NCBI GenBank assembly: GCA_023935145.1 | Contig: CM043701.1 | Span: forward strand, 75,430,817 to 75,494,816 | Direction: 5' to 3' | Source: Bretschneidera sinensis | Taxonomy: Eukaryota > Streptophyta > Magnoliopsida > Brassicales > Akaniaceae | DNA: 64,000 bases | Shown: positions 33,282 through 46,075 of the stretch, one piece after another | Numbering within the stretch: position 1 is the first letter of the stretch | How the letters are laid out: each line of letters opens with the position of its first letter | The notes under the pieces: model-generated | Told to the model about the DNA's origin: nothing | What the model saw: only the letters and a program-made list of their open reading frames with translations | Databases searched by the model: none | Position numbers and translations under genes: made by a program

Positions 33282-36200
33282 ATGGCTTCAAATTTCATTG
33301 TTGAGAAGTTTGATGGAAAGAGAGACTTTGCCCTTTGGAAGCAGAAGATCAAAGTTTTTCTTATGCAACAAAAGGTGGACTTAACTATTGGAGAAGATGA
33401 TGCTTTTCCAGCAAGTGTCACAGAGGACCAGCGGATTGAGATGAAGAAGATGGCATACAACACCATTTTCTTGCACATGTTAAATAGCGTGACAAGGGAG
33501 TGCGGAGACTTGGAATATCCTGCTGTCATATGGAAGAAACTAGATGAGTTGTTTCTTACCAAAACTCTCCCTAATAAGATTTATATTCTTAAAAGAATCT
33601 TTGCTTTTAAAATAGATCCTAATAAAGAGTTGCAAGATAATCTTGATGTGTTTAATAAGCTAGTTTAAGATTTGAATAGCTGTAACATAACATTCCCGGA
33701 TGAACAATTGGCTGTTATTTTGTTGAATTCTCTTCCTGATTATTTTGATAATTTGATTAATGCAACTGAATATGGAATAAATTCTTTAACCAAGGAGATT
33801 GTGATCAATGCCATAAGGGCTCATGATTTCAAATCCAAGATGAGGGAAGCGTCAAGTGGAGAAGGGTTGTTCGTTATAGGAAGGCCAGCAACTCGAAATG
33901 GCAGTGCATTCATAGCAACTACTGGGAGAAATCAAGAGGTAGAGGGCAGAGCCATGGGAGATCTCATTCCAAACCGAGATTTGGAGGAAAGAGATACTTC
34001 TACTGCAACAAGGAGGGACATTTCAGGAAAGATTGCAAGAAGAAGATGTGGGATGAGAGAGGAATAAGCCATACCAACAATGGAGAAGCTTTGGTTGCCA
34101 AGGGAGAATAGCAAGATGATGTTCTTGTTATGTGCTCAAATGTGAGCAGGAGGCAAGGCAGTGAGAAATGGATTCTGGATTCTGGGTGCACTTATCACAT
34201 GTGCCCTCACAAGGATTGGTTCAAGAATTTCCAAGAAACCAATGATGGAAAGGTTTTCTTGGGGAATGACACTTCTTGCCAAGTGAGAGGGATAGGAGAC
34301 ATCCAGTTGAGGATGATTGATGGAGTCATAAGGCTGCTACGAAATGTGAGGTATCTTTCGGATTTGAAAAGGAATTTGATCTCATTGGGGCAACTGGATT
34401 CCACGGGGTATATATATAAGGCAGAGGGAGGAAAGATCAAGGTGACCAAGGGATCTTTGATAGTGATCAAAGCAACAATAAAAGATGGACTCTATGAGAT
34501 GATCGGAGAAACAGAAATCAAGGATCAAGCAGCAAGCTTAATGGCTGAGATAGATAAGGCAGCCCTTTGGCACACTCGTTTGGGACATATGAGCGAAAAG
34601 GGCCTGTAAGTTCTCAGCAAGAATAGTCTACTTGGTGGTGACAAAGTAGAAAAATTGGATTGCTACGAGTGTTGCGTTCTTGGGAAGCAACACCAGGTCA
34701 ACTTCAACACCGGAGTGCACAAGTCTAAGGGGATTCTTGAGTATATTCATTCGGACCTTTGGGGACCAGCAAGAACACCAAATTTGGGAGGTAACTTTTA
34801 CTTTCTATCTTTAATTAATGATTATATAATAAGGATTTTGATAAATTCTGTGAGTTAAATGGCATTCTAAGACATAGAACGGTTGTAAAAACACTTCAGC
34901 AAAATGGAGTTACTGAGACGATGAATAGGACCCTTATGGAAAAGGTTAGGTGCATGTTAATTGGATCTATTTTACCAAAATATTTTTAGGGGGGGAACTG
35001 TGTCTACTGCTGCATACTTGGTAAATAGATCAACCTCTAGAGCTTTAAAGCTCAAGACTCTCATGGAAATATGGAGAGGGAAACCCCCTGAGTTGAGCAA
35101 CTTTAGGACTTTTGGGTGTACTACGTTTGCACATCAAAAGGATGATAAACTTAACCCAAGGTCTTAAAAATGTGTATTTCTAGGGTATGGTGATGGGGTT
35201 AAAGGGTATAGGTTGTGGTCCTTAGAACCAAAAAGAATAAAAGTCATAATAAGTAGGGATGTTATTTTTAATGAATTGTTATTTCTTTATTTGGAGAAAA
35301 CTAACCCTGCAGGGGCTAGTGAGCAAACTAGTCCATAATTTGTGGAGCATAGCATCAAGGAAAATTCAGTTCAGGTAGAGCAAGGAAGGCAAGAGGGTTC
35401 AGACCAGGTAGAGCCCATTGATGAAGACCATGCTCAGGATACTCAAGAGGAGGCTGAACTAGAAGGGATTGATGCAATAAGTCAGAATGACTACCAGCTC
35501 ACAAGGGACCGGGAAATGAGAGTGGTCAGACCACCTTTGAGATATGGATTTGCGGATGCTAATATAGCAGCTCCTTGGATAGAAGGAGGGATGGGTTGAA
35601 TTAGAAACTTACATGGAAGCCATGGAATGTAAGGAGTCATCAAAGTGGCAGCTAGTTATGGAGGAAGAAATGGATTCTCTGAGGAAGAACAACTCTTGGG
35701 AATTGGTGCCCAAACCAGAAAAACAGAGAGTTGTAGATTATAGGTAGATCTACAAGATCAAAGAAGGGAATCCTCCAGGGGATGAAGTCCGGTATAAAGC
35801 TAGGCTGGTGGCGAAGGGGTTCACACAAAGAGAAGGCATAGATTTCACCGAAATATTCTCACCGGTTGTGAAATACAAGACGATAAGGATAGTATTAGCA
35901 ATAGTGGTCCAATTTAATTAGGAGATTGAGCAAATGGATGTGAAGACAATGTTCTTGTATGGAGAGCTCAATGAGCATATCTACATGAGGCAACCCGAAG
36001 GCTATGAGGAAGGAAGGCAGGGAGAGTTGGTGTGCAAATTGAAGAAATCTCTTTATGGCCTGAAGCAATCACCTCGGCAATGGAATAAGAGGTTCGATTC
36101 CTTTGTAACTAGCTTGGGTTTCATGAGGAGCTACTATTATTCATGCTTTTACTACAAGGGGCACAAGGTGGAGGAAGTGGTGATCATTCTTATTTATGTT

Positions 36201-37166
36201 GATGATATGCTGCTGGTTGGGAGCAGTGTGGAGAGGATTAGAAAATTGAAGGCTAAACTCAGTGAAGAGTTTGAGATGAAGGATCTTGGCTATGCATAGA
36301 AGATCCTTGGGATGTGTATAATCCGGGAAAAGGAGAGAAACAGATTAAAGATTTCTTTGACTTCCTACAAAAAGAAGATGATATCTAAGTTCTCTATGGA
36401 AGATAACAAACCGGTGAAGGTTCCTCTTGCTGGTCATTTCAAGTTCTCCAACGATCAATGTCCGAGATTGGATGAGGAGAAAAAAGAAATGGAAAAGGTC
36501 CCCTACTTTAATGCGGTTGGATCAGTCATGTTCATGATAGTAAGCACTAGACCTGACATTGCTCATGCAATGAGTGTTCTCAGCAGGTTTATGAGTAATC
36601 TTAGAAATGAGCATTGGCTTGGGATGAAGTGGTTGCTGAGGTACTTGAAGGGAAGCCCAGAAGTAGAGCTAGTTTATGAGAAGAGGGGTAAGTCCATCTG
36701 TCTTGAGGGTTGTGCGGATTCGGACTATGGAGCAGACCCGGATAAAAGAAGATCGATTACCTCCTACTTCTTCAGCTTAAGCGGATGGTGTGTAAGTTAG
36801 AAGGCTCAGTTGCAACCGGTGGTAGCACTTTCAACAACTGAGGCTGAGTATATAGCAGCAACAGAAGCCATTAAGGAGGCTATGTAGTGCAAAGGGTTGT
36901 TGGAAGAGTTGAAGGTCCTGAAAGAGTAGGTGGTGGTGTATTCGGATAGCCAAAGTGCGTTGCACTTGTGTAAGAATCCGATGTTCCATGAGAGGACAAA
37001 GCACATGGATGTTAGGTATCATTTCATTAGGGGAAATGTTACGGAAGGATACATTCATGTGGACAAGGTGGCCACGGAAGAAAATCCTGCTGATTTAGGC
37101 ACCAAAGTTCTACCTCTAAGTAAGTTCAATCAATACCTTGGACTTCTTAAGATTGGAGTCGGTTGA
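33282..37166 (+). pseudogene. gag-pol: Copia-1 gag-pol polyprotein, degraded
   Basis: Gag starts at ATGGCTTCAAATTTC (33282) with a UBN2-type gag domain (FDGKRDFALWKQKIKVFL; LFLTKTLPNKIYILKR). A TAA follows LDVFNKLV at 33666, and a frameshift comes before the zinc knuckle (CNKEGHFRKDC, about 34005). The protease has WILDSGCTYHMCPH (34160). The pre-integrase domain has LWHTRLGHMSEKGL (34565), a stop, then CYECCVLGKQH. The integrase core keeps the first Asp (HSDLWGPA, 34750) but jumps at about 34826-34835 past the second Asp, a deletion of roughly 170 bases compared with copia-2. The later E motif region (LQQNGVTE) remains. The RT runs from 35600 to 36800 with YVDDMLLVG (36197). RNase H ([24 protein letters not shown]) runs from 36800 to 37166. 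Several stops remain. Confidence 0.92.
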
Positions 37167-37231
37167 ATGGTGACTCAAGATGAGTTTGGATCTTAAGTTC
37201 TCTGCACAATGGGTTCGGGTTTAATTGCTTA

Positions 37232-37246
37232 GACAAAGGTAGAGAT
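37232..37246 (+). promoter_or_regulatory. Copia-1 polypurine tract
   Basis: GACAAAGGTAGAGAT immediately precedes the 3' LTR. Copia-2 has the same tract at 63615-63629. Confidence 0.85.
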
Positions 37247-38124
37247 TGTTGATGTTTGTCTAAGGTTTAAACAACGTTTGAAGAGGTTCAGCATCAGGTC
37301 TTGCCGCCTCGGCCTGGGGTATGTGCGCCTCAGCCTCTAGGAACTCTAGAAGGTAGGAGATGGGTTGTGTGCTACGGCCTGGGGTGTGCTCGCTGCGGCT
37401 CAGCCACCTCAGCCTATGGCCTCCAGCAAGGTGAAGAGTTGGTGTGTGTTTCAGCCCTCTTCAGGCTGCGGTTTGCCCTGTTCTAGGCCGCGGCTTGAAG
37501 GCACACCTGATGCAAGTTTTCCAGCCTTTGAAAGGTGCGTGGATGCATGTTTAAAACGCACAGGATCACTAAGGATTGATGAAGGGCTATGGTTGATTAG
37601 TCCCAAGATCTAAAGGTGGATATTGACCTTCAAGATTGGTCAAGAAGTGGTGCACTATATAAAGGATCATCTAGCTTCAATCTCAATAAGTGTGATATAA
37701 GTTGTAAACACAAGTGATCATCATACAAGAGAATTCAAGTGCAAGTGTGAGAGTGCAAAAACACTAAACACATGAGAGGCACTAGAATAGATCTAAAAGA
37801 GAGGCTGGTTGTAAAAAGAGAGTAGCATAGATTCGATAGAGGGCTTTGTAATAGTTCTTATCACTTTTTTTCTTCTCTTCTTTGGTTCTTCAAGAACTTG
37901 AGATTCTTGAAGGGGTGTTGCTGAAACTTGTAAGAACTCATTAATCTAGTGCAGAGAGTTCAAAGGAACTCACGGAGACATAGGCTATTGTCGAACCTCG
38001 ATAACAATTGTTGTGTTCTTTCTTTTTTTTAATTTTTATTTCTGTTTCTGATCATTACAAGTCATTCTAGACTTGGGTGTTTGGAAGATCACCACCTGAA
38101 CATCTCTAAAGTGATTTCCCAACA
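37247..38124 (+). repeat. Copia-1 3' LTR
   Basis: It starts TGTTGATGTTTGTC and ends TTTCCCAACA, 878 bp. The GC-rich module is at 37296-37500 and TATATAAA at 37656-37663. The target duplication GGAAC follows. Confidence 0.95.
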
Positions 38125-39699
38125 GGAACCAATGGCAAGTGAGGCTTTGATAGCAGGACTTTAATACCATAAGCTTTTAAGGTATGTTTGGATATTTAAA
38201 ATTTTGAAGAAAATAAAATTGTAAGGAAATTGATTTTTTTTTTTGTTTCGTTTGGATGTAAAGAAATTGTAATATGAATAATAACACAATTTAACAAAAC
38301 TAATTTAAAAATTGGATTTCAAATGATTGTTTTTATTTTATTCTATTTTTCATTCACATTTTTTATGCATACAAATTGTTGATGCACGAATTCGTACCGA
38401 CAAGCTAGTGAATCTGCTACCGCACGCGCGAACCTGTACGGAAAATAGGTTATGAAGCGTCCTTGAATATTTTTACTCTAGGCAAGTGTTCCGACGCTTA
38501 AGTGAGTGCGTTTTAGAGAAGAAAATACATGGAAATTAAGGGCTTTAGGATGTTTAGAGATATACTTGTACCTTGTGAATCTTTTTTGCGTAGGAGAATA
38601 ATCACTTTAACTTTAGAGCAATTGCCTTCAACTTAGGGTATTTTTGTGGACAAGATCACCTTCGCACCATGAAGTGGATATTTAATTGACACTTTGTCTT
38701 GGATTAAATGCCACATGTCGGTTGTTGATTGGAGAGTGGTTTTTTTGTCACACAGCACAAGCGTACCTCCAACTTTTCAGAAATCAATAAAGCCTATAAA
38801 CCTAGACATTTGAATCAAGGTAATGAATGAAAAGTTTTACTACAGTACTTTCTTTTAAGATTCGACTTGTTTTACTCTTTTAACACTGCAATTTCATCGA
38901 TCAGGGACAAAAGTTTAATGGGACCATCCTACTGAAGTGGTTATAAGAGCATGTGATTTCCTCTGTTAGGGGAATAAAGGTTGTTGACAGAACGGGACGG
39001 GGCTGATAAAGAGAGGTAAGGTCGTCTGTATCCGTTGAGGGTCACTGTCATGGGGTCATGTAACAGCCTGTTCACTCCAGCAAAAGTTCCTATTATACAG
39101 CCGAAGAACAGTGAGAAGTGGGGATGGGCCTCTGGTGGTTGTTGGATCTTTGTGGACTAGTGAACAAAACGAACGGCAGAGATGGCCGGCCCCCCACCCC
39201 CAAAATTACAATCAAAATGGGTCCAAAAAATCCTCAATTATGAATATGATCCATCACATGCATTCATCTCTTTTCTATCTTTGCCAATTGTTAACAAAAT
39301 CGAAAATTCTATTGGGTATATTTTGTATGGTATTGTTATTGACATTTTTTTTTATTATAATTTTGTTTTGATATTTAATTTCAAAATAATATTCTAAATT
39401 AAATTGTATTCTAAAAAACATTGAATTTTAATTAAAAATGTTATTATAATTTAAACAAATAAAAGGAATATCAATAATATCACCCAATTATTTATTATTG
39501 TTTCCTATTTTCCTTTAACTATAAAACAAATAAAAATGAAAGGAAAAAAAAAAACCCACTGGTTAAAGTTCTTAAGTTCTTGTGGGTCTAATTTGAAAAG
39601 TGAAAAAAAAAATTGAAAAGGATAAAAAAAACTTTCAATAATCACTATCTCACATTAAAAATATCATTTCGCGGACCACATTTTTAAATGACTTGTGAC

Positions 39700-39860
39700 T
39701 TGATTGATCCGAGACTCGAGCGCCCAGTAACCCAAGAGACTCAAAATCTAAACAATCATGACCCAAACAATTCGAAACTCGAGAGACCCGAAACCTAAAC
39801 GATCATGACTTGAACGACCCGGAACCTGAATGACTCGAACCCGAAACCTAAACTGATCCT
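39700..39860. repeat. Repeated GACCCGAAACC-type words
   Basis: About six short degenerate copies of a GACCCGAAACCTAAACGATC-like unit occur here. The same wording appears at 43380-43470 and 43850-43960. It is a common style of plant intergenic repeat; its class is unknown. Confidence 0.5.
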
Positions 39861-40019
39861 ATTTTTTTGAAAGAGAAAAACTAATTGATTGTTATTTGTC
39901 ATCAAAGTTACAAATTAACGGTATCATGTATAAAACCATAACTTGTCAAAAAAAATAATATAAAGCGATAAAGTAATTTCTTATACTAATTATTAATAAA
40001 TAAATGTTTAGATTTATTT

Positions 40020-40320
40020 ATAATCAGCATCTCAACACGTGCTATACGCATGTTAATTTGCTTTTTAGGCGATAAAATAATATGCTAACAATTATCTTTT
40101 TACCTATAAACATGTCAAGCATAATGAAGAGTTAAGAAATTAAGTTTGAGTGAGATAGTGAGAGAAAAAAAAATGAGAGAAAGATGTGGAGAGTTGAAGT
40201 CAGTTGAGTTACATATGTAATTTTATTTAATTAATATTTGACTTATATATTTAAGTAGAGATTTATGAGAAATTTTGAGGGATGGAAACCAAATGGGGGT
40301 TCCGAATTTATTAATAAATA
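40020..40320. repeat. Dispersed AT-rich repeat, copy 3
   Basis: It shares the motif order with 8830-9280 and 9440-9860, including ACGCATGTTAATTTGCTTTT, CATGTCAAGCATAATG, GAGTGAGATAGTGAGAGA and TTTATGAGAAATTTTGAG. Confidence 0.6.
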
Positions 40321-41088
40321 AATATAGATAAATATCATATACAAGCATTTTTTACACTAAGTGTCATAATGACATGATATATGTCTTGATGATGTATTAT
40401 TAATTATCTAATATTTTTATTTTAATAAAAATTATGAGTAATTTTAAATATTTTATAGCAACTTGATAATTTTTTTGAAGATAAAGTTTTATGTATCTAA
40501 TTAAATTTATGTTTTTTTTAAAGAAAATATTATTTATTTTTCAAGGTATTTTTTGGAGTTGGTTTTTATACCTCCTAACCGTTTGGGGACAAATAAAAAA
40601 CGTTGGGAATAAAAAATCTTATTTTCACGCTCCTCTGTCAGCATGTCAAAATCAATTGTAACCCAACTTTTTTGACCTTAGAAGCAGCATAGCAAACTTT
40701 TAACAAATCAAATTTTTGGCTAATATTCCTTATCTAATTCTTCGCTTAGCAACGGATTTCAATTTCCATCACCAGCAATAACAGGCCTTGCTTTGTTGAG
40801 CCCATTAATTTTCTTGGGATCCAATAAAATCCGGAAATTGATGCTAACGGGTTTTATATATTGGGCTGATTTCAAATGGATTGACCATTAAAGCTGTGGT
40901 CTATTCTTGGCCCAACTTTCTTTTGAGCTACTGGCCCAATTCTTCTTACAAACAAACCCATCAATTTCTTCATTACAAGTACCGCAAACATATAATACTT
41001 GCTGGGCTCACTTTCTTTTTATTTTTGTTGAATAAGTCACTATTGGCCACACCTGAGGCAAACACATCTTTTCTCAGTCAATTAATTC

Positions 41089-41092
<4 letters not shown>

Positions 41093-41129
<37 letters not shown>
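41093..41129. repeat. TA microsatellite
   Basis: Uninterrupted TA run of about 36 bases. Confidence 0.95.
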
Positions 41130-41131
<2 letters not shown>

Positions 41132-41963
41132 TATTTTTTTATTTTTTTAATCACTCACCATCAACAAAAATGAATTCCAATTTTCATCGCTAGCATAAAA
41201 GGCTTTGTTTTTAAATAATGATAATAATTTTGGTATGTAATTTTTTATTTATTTATATTTTTATGTGTTGGACAATGATACTATTTTTGGTATGCAAGTG
41301 TTTATTGTTTTTCTTTGCTGATGTGAGAAACAATTTTTGCCCATACAAATTTTCTCAGAAATTTTTTTTGAAATGAAACGTGTTATAAATTCTACAAAAT
41401 TATTTTTCAATCATATAAAACTCAATTTATGCTCAAGAATTTTAAAATGACTTCATTTTTAGTGATGCTCACCATTTTCACTGAAAAAAAAATGAATTAA
41501 TAGCGAGAACCAAACGGTCGCCACTAATAATGAGTTATTAGTGACCACTTTTAACTTAGCATTGGTAATTTAATTATTTAACATCTTACTTGACTTTGGT
41601 CATATTTGGGTAAGATGGGCGGCTTAAATCCCTTTTCCTTTTGTCCTTTAATGAGACATATCAATTTACCAAATTAACCTCGGGCATGGTCAAACGAAAA
41701 GGCAAGTACTGGCCACTTAGGCAACCAGGTCAGATTTGTAAATTTAGAACCAAACATTTCCGATTTGTAAGCTGGCGCACTACTAACAAGGCAGGATTTA
41801 AGACGGACCGGATTTAAGTGGTCATCCAAACTTGGCCTTTGTTATAATAAACCCAATTCGGTTTATGTTTAATAATTTTTAATATTAATTGTACCTATTT
41901 AATTATTTATAAATTTTTAGTTCATAGAGAATATTCATTACTTGAAGTTAAGTTAAATGTGTT

Positions 41964-42267
41964 TGGGATTTTTAAACTATAATGAGTTTGACTTTTGATC
42001 AATTATGTAAGAATGAGTTGGGTTGGGTTTTAATGGGTTGAGATTTTTAAATTATAATGGGCTTGGCTTTTGGTCATTTAGGTCAGAATAGATTGGGTTG
42101 AGTTCTAATGGACTTGAGATTTTTAAACAATAATGGGTTTAACTTTTGATTATTTAAGTAAGAATGAGTTGGGTTGAGTTTTAATGGGTTTGAGATTTTT
42201 AAACTATAATGGGTTTGACTTTTGGTTATTTAGGTAATAATTATTTGGGTTGAGTTGGATTGGTTTA
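41964..42267. repeat. 76-bp minisatellite, four copies
   Basis: GAGATTTTTAAACTATAATG-type starts lie at 41966, 42041, 42117 and 42193, 75-76 bases apart. Each unit contains a GGTCATTTAGGTAAGAAT-like phrase and a GAGTTGGGTTGAGTTTTAAT-like phrase. Confidence 0.9.
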
Positions 42268-44079
42268 AGGTTGTTAAATATAAGTGATACTTATATTAAA
42301 AATATATATACATATATTAATAAATCTTTAATTATTTAAAATAAGTACAATGAATATACCAATTTTATGATAAACTCAATTTGGTTTATGATTAAAAATT
42401 TTTAATATTAATTTCACATATTTAATCATTTACAAGTTTATTGTTTGTAGAGTAATATATAATAATAAGGTTCAAAACTTTACATTAGTGAAGGATGTCT
42501 TATTTTTTTGAGCGTCATATATGTATGTAATAATAAATGTATGCTCTATTTATTTGTTTACACAATTGCATTATATTACAGATGACTTCAATTAATATTT
42601 ATCAATGTTTAACTTGGCTAAAAATATGTTACATTTTATTATTTTAAATAAAAAAGTTAATGGTTAAATATGTTTTAGTTGCTCAATCAATCAAATTGTG
42701 CAAAATATAACTTCATAGTTACATGACTTATTTTCTCATTACCAATGCGTGGGTTCGACATTTGCAATTGCTTGTTTTTGTAATTTTTAGTTTTTACCAA
42801 TCAAAGAAATTTCTCTATAGAAATTAATATCACGTCGAATCTATCAAAATTGCAATTTTTTTTCCAATCAATAGGACACGTAGCATATAACTTTAAAATT
42901 AATATTGTTTTCTTTTCTATTTTATGTAACAATATAAATTTTTATATTGTACTTTTTATCAATATAATGTACGTTGAATAATATCCTTTTGACTAAATTG
43001 ATTTTTTTAAAATCATTAGTTAGAGTTAAGTTAAATACTTAAGTATTAAATGAAAAGAATATTAAACAAAACTTATTTATTATCATTGACTTACATAAGC
43101 TTCATTTAATTAAACTGAAATTAGCTCCCTACCGTTAACAGGGGGTGATCTCTTGTTATTATAAAAAATTAATTAATTTAAAATTTAAAAGAAAAAAATT
43201 ATAAAATTAAGTTAAATATCAAATATAAGTGATCAAGTATTAAAGCTAAACGACTTAAACTGAACATAATTTGTACTTAAATCAAAATTTAAATAGTAAA
43301 CTAAATTCTAGTATAATTATATTTTTTTGAAAAGAAAAGGATAATGAGTTGACATGAACATGATAGGTTAACTCGAATCCGTTCAAAAGCCGTGTTGACC
43401 CCATCCGAACTGACCAGAGGCCCGAACAACAGGAGACCCGCATGACCCGAAATCTAATTGACCTGAAACATTTGAATACATTTTTGTTTCAGGTATCACA
43501 TCTTCTCTTGTTATTCTCCTCTTCTAGTGCGTTCCAAGAACATTCCATCTTATATTCATCTACACTTATTTATATATATTTTTTTAATATTTGTATCCAA
43601 TGTACATATATTATTTGCATGTATACTCTTCTAAAATAAAATATTTGAATAATAATAAAATTTATCACATACGAATTTAAATTTAGACATAATATATAAA
43701 ATAACATAATTACCTTTAATTAAGGAATTCAGATATTTATGTTTATATTAAATTATTGTTGACTAGCTAAGTAGGTCAGCTCGAACATAAATAAAAGATA
43801 AAATGAAATCACTAGAAACTAAAAAAACTGAAAAATTGAGTTGGTGCGATGGGTCACCTAAAACCTAAAATGACTCACGACTTGAAATGACACAATCTGA
43901 GTGATATGCGTATTGAAATGACTTGATCATAGTCCGAAACTAATCTGATCTGACTTATTATCATCTTTAAAGTTTAGCCCCAATTTTTTGAGAAATCAAG
44001 AATGGAGTATGGTTGCATTTTGAGAACAACATTTCTGATCAAGACATGGATATGGGGACCTATGATGAGGAAGGCCAAC

Positions 44080-44420
44080 ATATTATTGAATTGTAGTGGG
44101 AAAATGAAAGAACACTTATCCCAGTTACATAGTTGAATCATATCAAAATGCATAAGAGAATGTGATGCGTTAATAACTCAAGGATATTTGCTTGATTCAA
44201 GTTCAAGATTAGACTCCTAAGAACACTGCAAGAATTGCAATAAAAAGGGAGAAGGAAATTCTAGAAGTATTCTTGATTAATGATTGATTCTACAAAATGA
44301 TTGTACAATGCTTTATATAAGCTATGAGTGATGAATACCTCCTCCGTTATAGCTAATAATAGTGTCTCTATTTTTTCTCACTAACTACCCACCAACAGAT
44401 CATGTGTAACTGTTTATAAC
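44080..44420 (+). repeat. Possible LTR fragment
   Basis: GATTGATTCTACAAAATGAT and CAATGCTTTATATAAGC resemble the TATA region of plant copia LTRs. No termini, primer site or partner are found, so this is only a suggestion. Confidence 0.25.
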
Positions 44421-44733
44421 TGACTCTATAATGGGTGGGAAATAGGTCTCCAATAAACCATTTTTTCTTCACCAATGAGATCCATATACGTCAATGTCTT
44501 CTAGTCCACATTGATAATGAACATTGAATTAGGCTGGCCTTCTCTACCTTAACCCACAATAACTGAAAGTGCCACATTCATTTATGGCCCATTTTATTAG
44601 ATTGGTTCATTTTTAGGGTATGAGTCCATACTTTTCATCATATCAACCAAAAATCAGTTTGCCTTACCGACGCGCCAGTGTGAAAATGTGGCTACCAAAT
44701 AATGGTTAAAATTTTTTACAATATTTTTATAGT

Positions 44734-46051
44734 TGATGAGTGCCAAATATTGCATATTTTGGCCACTTAATTTACATTTGTTAGCTTAGGAATTTGTTAC
44801 TTTGAGTTGTTTTCGTTGTTCTTCAGGATTACAAGCACTGGGAAAAAAGTTTCACTAAAATTGCCAGAATTATCTATACAGATCAGTCATTTTTGTGGAT
44901 TTTACTGTATTGATTCAGGAAGAACCAGGAGATGAGTCACATATGCTTGGAAAGATCCAGAAGTCTATTTTCTGAGAAATTTTACGACTCATAAAAATAA
45001 TTTTTCTAGAGAAAGTTATGGTAGTTTTAGTAGACAAGGGTTAAGCTGAAGATGTCTAGTGCGCTCGAGCGCACCAGATTTGCGATCGATCGCAAGTGCG
45101 CACTTGCACATCCCACATCAGTTAAAAATGCTTTGCAGTGCACCAGTATGCGCTCGAGCACACCAGACTACGATCGAGCGCACTCGGGCAGTATCCCACA
45201 TCGAATTTGAAACACATTGTACTCCGAGAATTCCCTTATAAAAGCCCTATCCCACTTCATCATTTGGTGTGCAATCTTAAGGACTTCTGCTAGCATTTCT
45301 GGTGGATCTCGAAGGCTTTGCTACCACGAGGGGAAGTTCCACCCAACAGTGAGTGGAATTTCTCCCCATGTATAGTCAGTTTTTAATTTACTGCTTTTGT
45401 TAGTTTTAAAGTTTAATGTTTAGCACTGTTATTATGAACTTTAGTTTCATGATTATGAGTGGCTAAAATCTTCAGCTAAGGTTGAAGATGAATCCTCGCT
45501 GTTGTTTGGCATAATATTTTCAGATTTGTTTATACAATTATGAATTTTTTTTAGTATAAATGTTCTGTTCAATTATTTGAGTAAAATCTTATGATTGATT
45601 GCGTTTAAATTGTTCTGTTGGATATTCCGTGTGTTTCATTTGATGGATACATCGAATCATTTTTGATTAAACTGGATATCCTTTGTGATTTGTTAAAAGT
45701 GGATACATTGGATTATTTTGGTTTAATTAGGATATTTGTTGTGATTTGTTTAAAGTTGGATTCATGGAATGTTTTGATAGATTATTTTTATATAGAACAT
45801 GAAGATATATGTTTTACTTTGGTGGGGTGGATTCAGAAAACTTAGTATTTTTATCATTAGTCTTTAAATCAATTTAGTTTAGTTTATATTTGTTTTGCAA
45901 AAGACAATCAAAACTTGGAACTAGGTTAAATAGGCTTAGTTTAGATAAAAATATTTTCACAACGCAATTCCTTGTGGATTCGACCTCGCACTTGCACAAC
46001 ACTATATTGCAAATGACTCATGCGCTTGCGAGTAATTTAAAACTCACAACA
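44734..46051 (+). repeat. Element A 5' LTR
   Basis: It starts TGATGAGTGCCAAATATTGC and ends AAACTCACAACA. The CpG-rich module is at 45056-45192, and the TATA box TATAAAAG at 45237-45244. Confidence 0.95.
45056..45192 (+). promoter_or_regulatory. CpG-rich palindromic module in element A LTR
   Basis: GCGCTCGAGCGCACCAGA, GCGATCGATCGCAAGTGCGC, GCGCTCGAGCACACCAGA and CGATCGAGCGCACTCG are four related palindromic words. They end about 45 bases before the TATA box. The 3' LTR has the matching module at 49676-49806 with several CpG sites changed to TpG or CpA. Confidence 0.65.
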
Positions 46052-46057
46052 AGTTTT

Positions 46058-46075
46058 TGGCGCCGTTGCCGGGGA
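46058..46075 (+). promoter_or_regulatory. Element A primer-binding site (tRNA-Asp type)
   Basis: TGGCGCCGTTGCCGGGGA lies six bases after the 5' LTR. It is complementary to a plant tRNA-Asp 3' end and is the form usual in Athila elements. Confidence 0.9.

Larger units (their letters stand above)
32156..38124 (+). mobile_element. Copia-1: complete-length Ty1/copia element (Tork/Tnt1-like), defective
   Basis: Both LTRs are present and of equal length (878 bp). GGAAC target duplications lie at 32151-32155 and 38125-38129. A tRNA-iMet primer site follows the 5' LTR and a polypurine tract precedes the 3' LTR. The gag-protease-integrase-RT-RNase H order is that of Ty1/copia, and the gag (FDGKRDFALWK) and protease (WILDSGCTYHMCP) wording is Tork/Tnt1-like. 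Stops, frameshifts and a deletion in the integrase core make it non-autonomous. It is inserted in the T3 element. Confidence 0.95.
38130..44728. other. AT-rich spacer without recognisable genes
   Basis: The first bases continue the T3 host sequence. At 38380-38800 a piece with TCCGACGCTTAAGTGAGTGC resembles a Tat-type LTR or leader fragment. Pieces at 39700-39860 and 43380-43470 contain repeated GACCCGAAACCTAAAC-like words. A copy of a dispersed repeat lies at 40020-40320, a minisatellite at 41964-42267, and an LTR-like fragment with TTTATATAAGC at about 44310. No coding domain is seen on either strand. Confidence 0.6.

Noticed and set aside
46058..46075. tRNA gene fragment
   Set aside because: The match to a tRNA 3' end is complementary and placed right after an LTR, so it is a primer-binding site.
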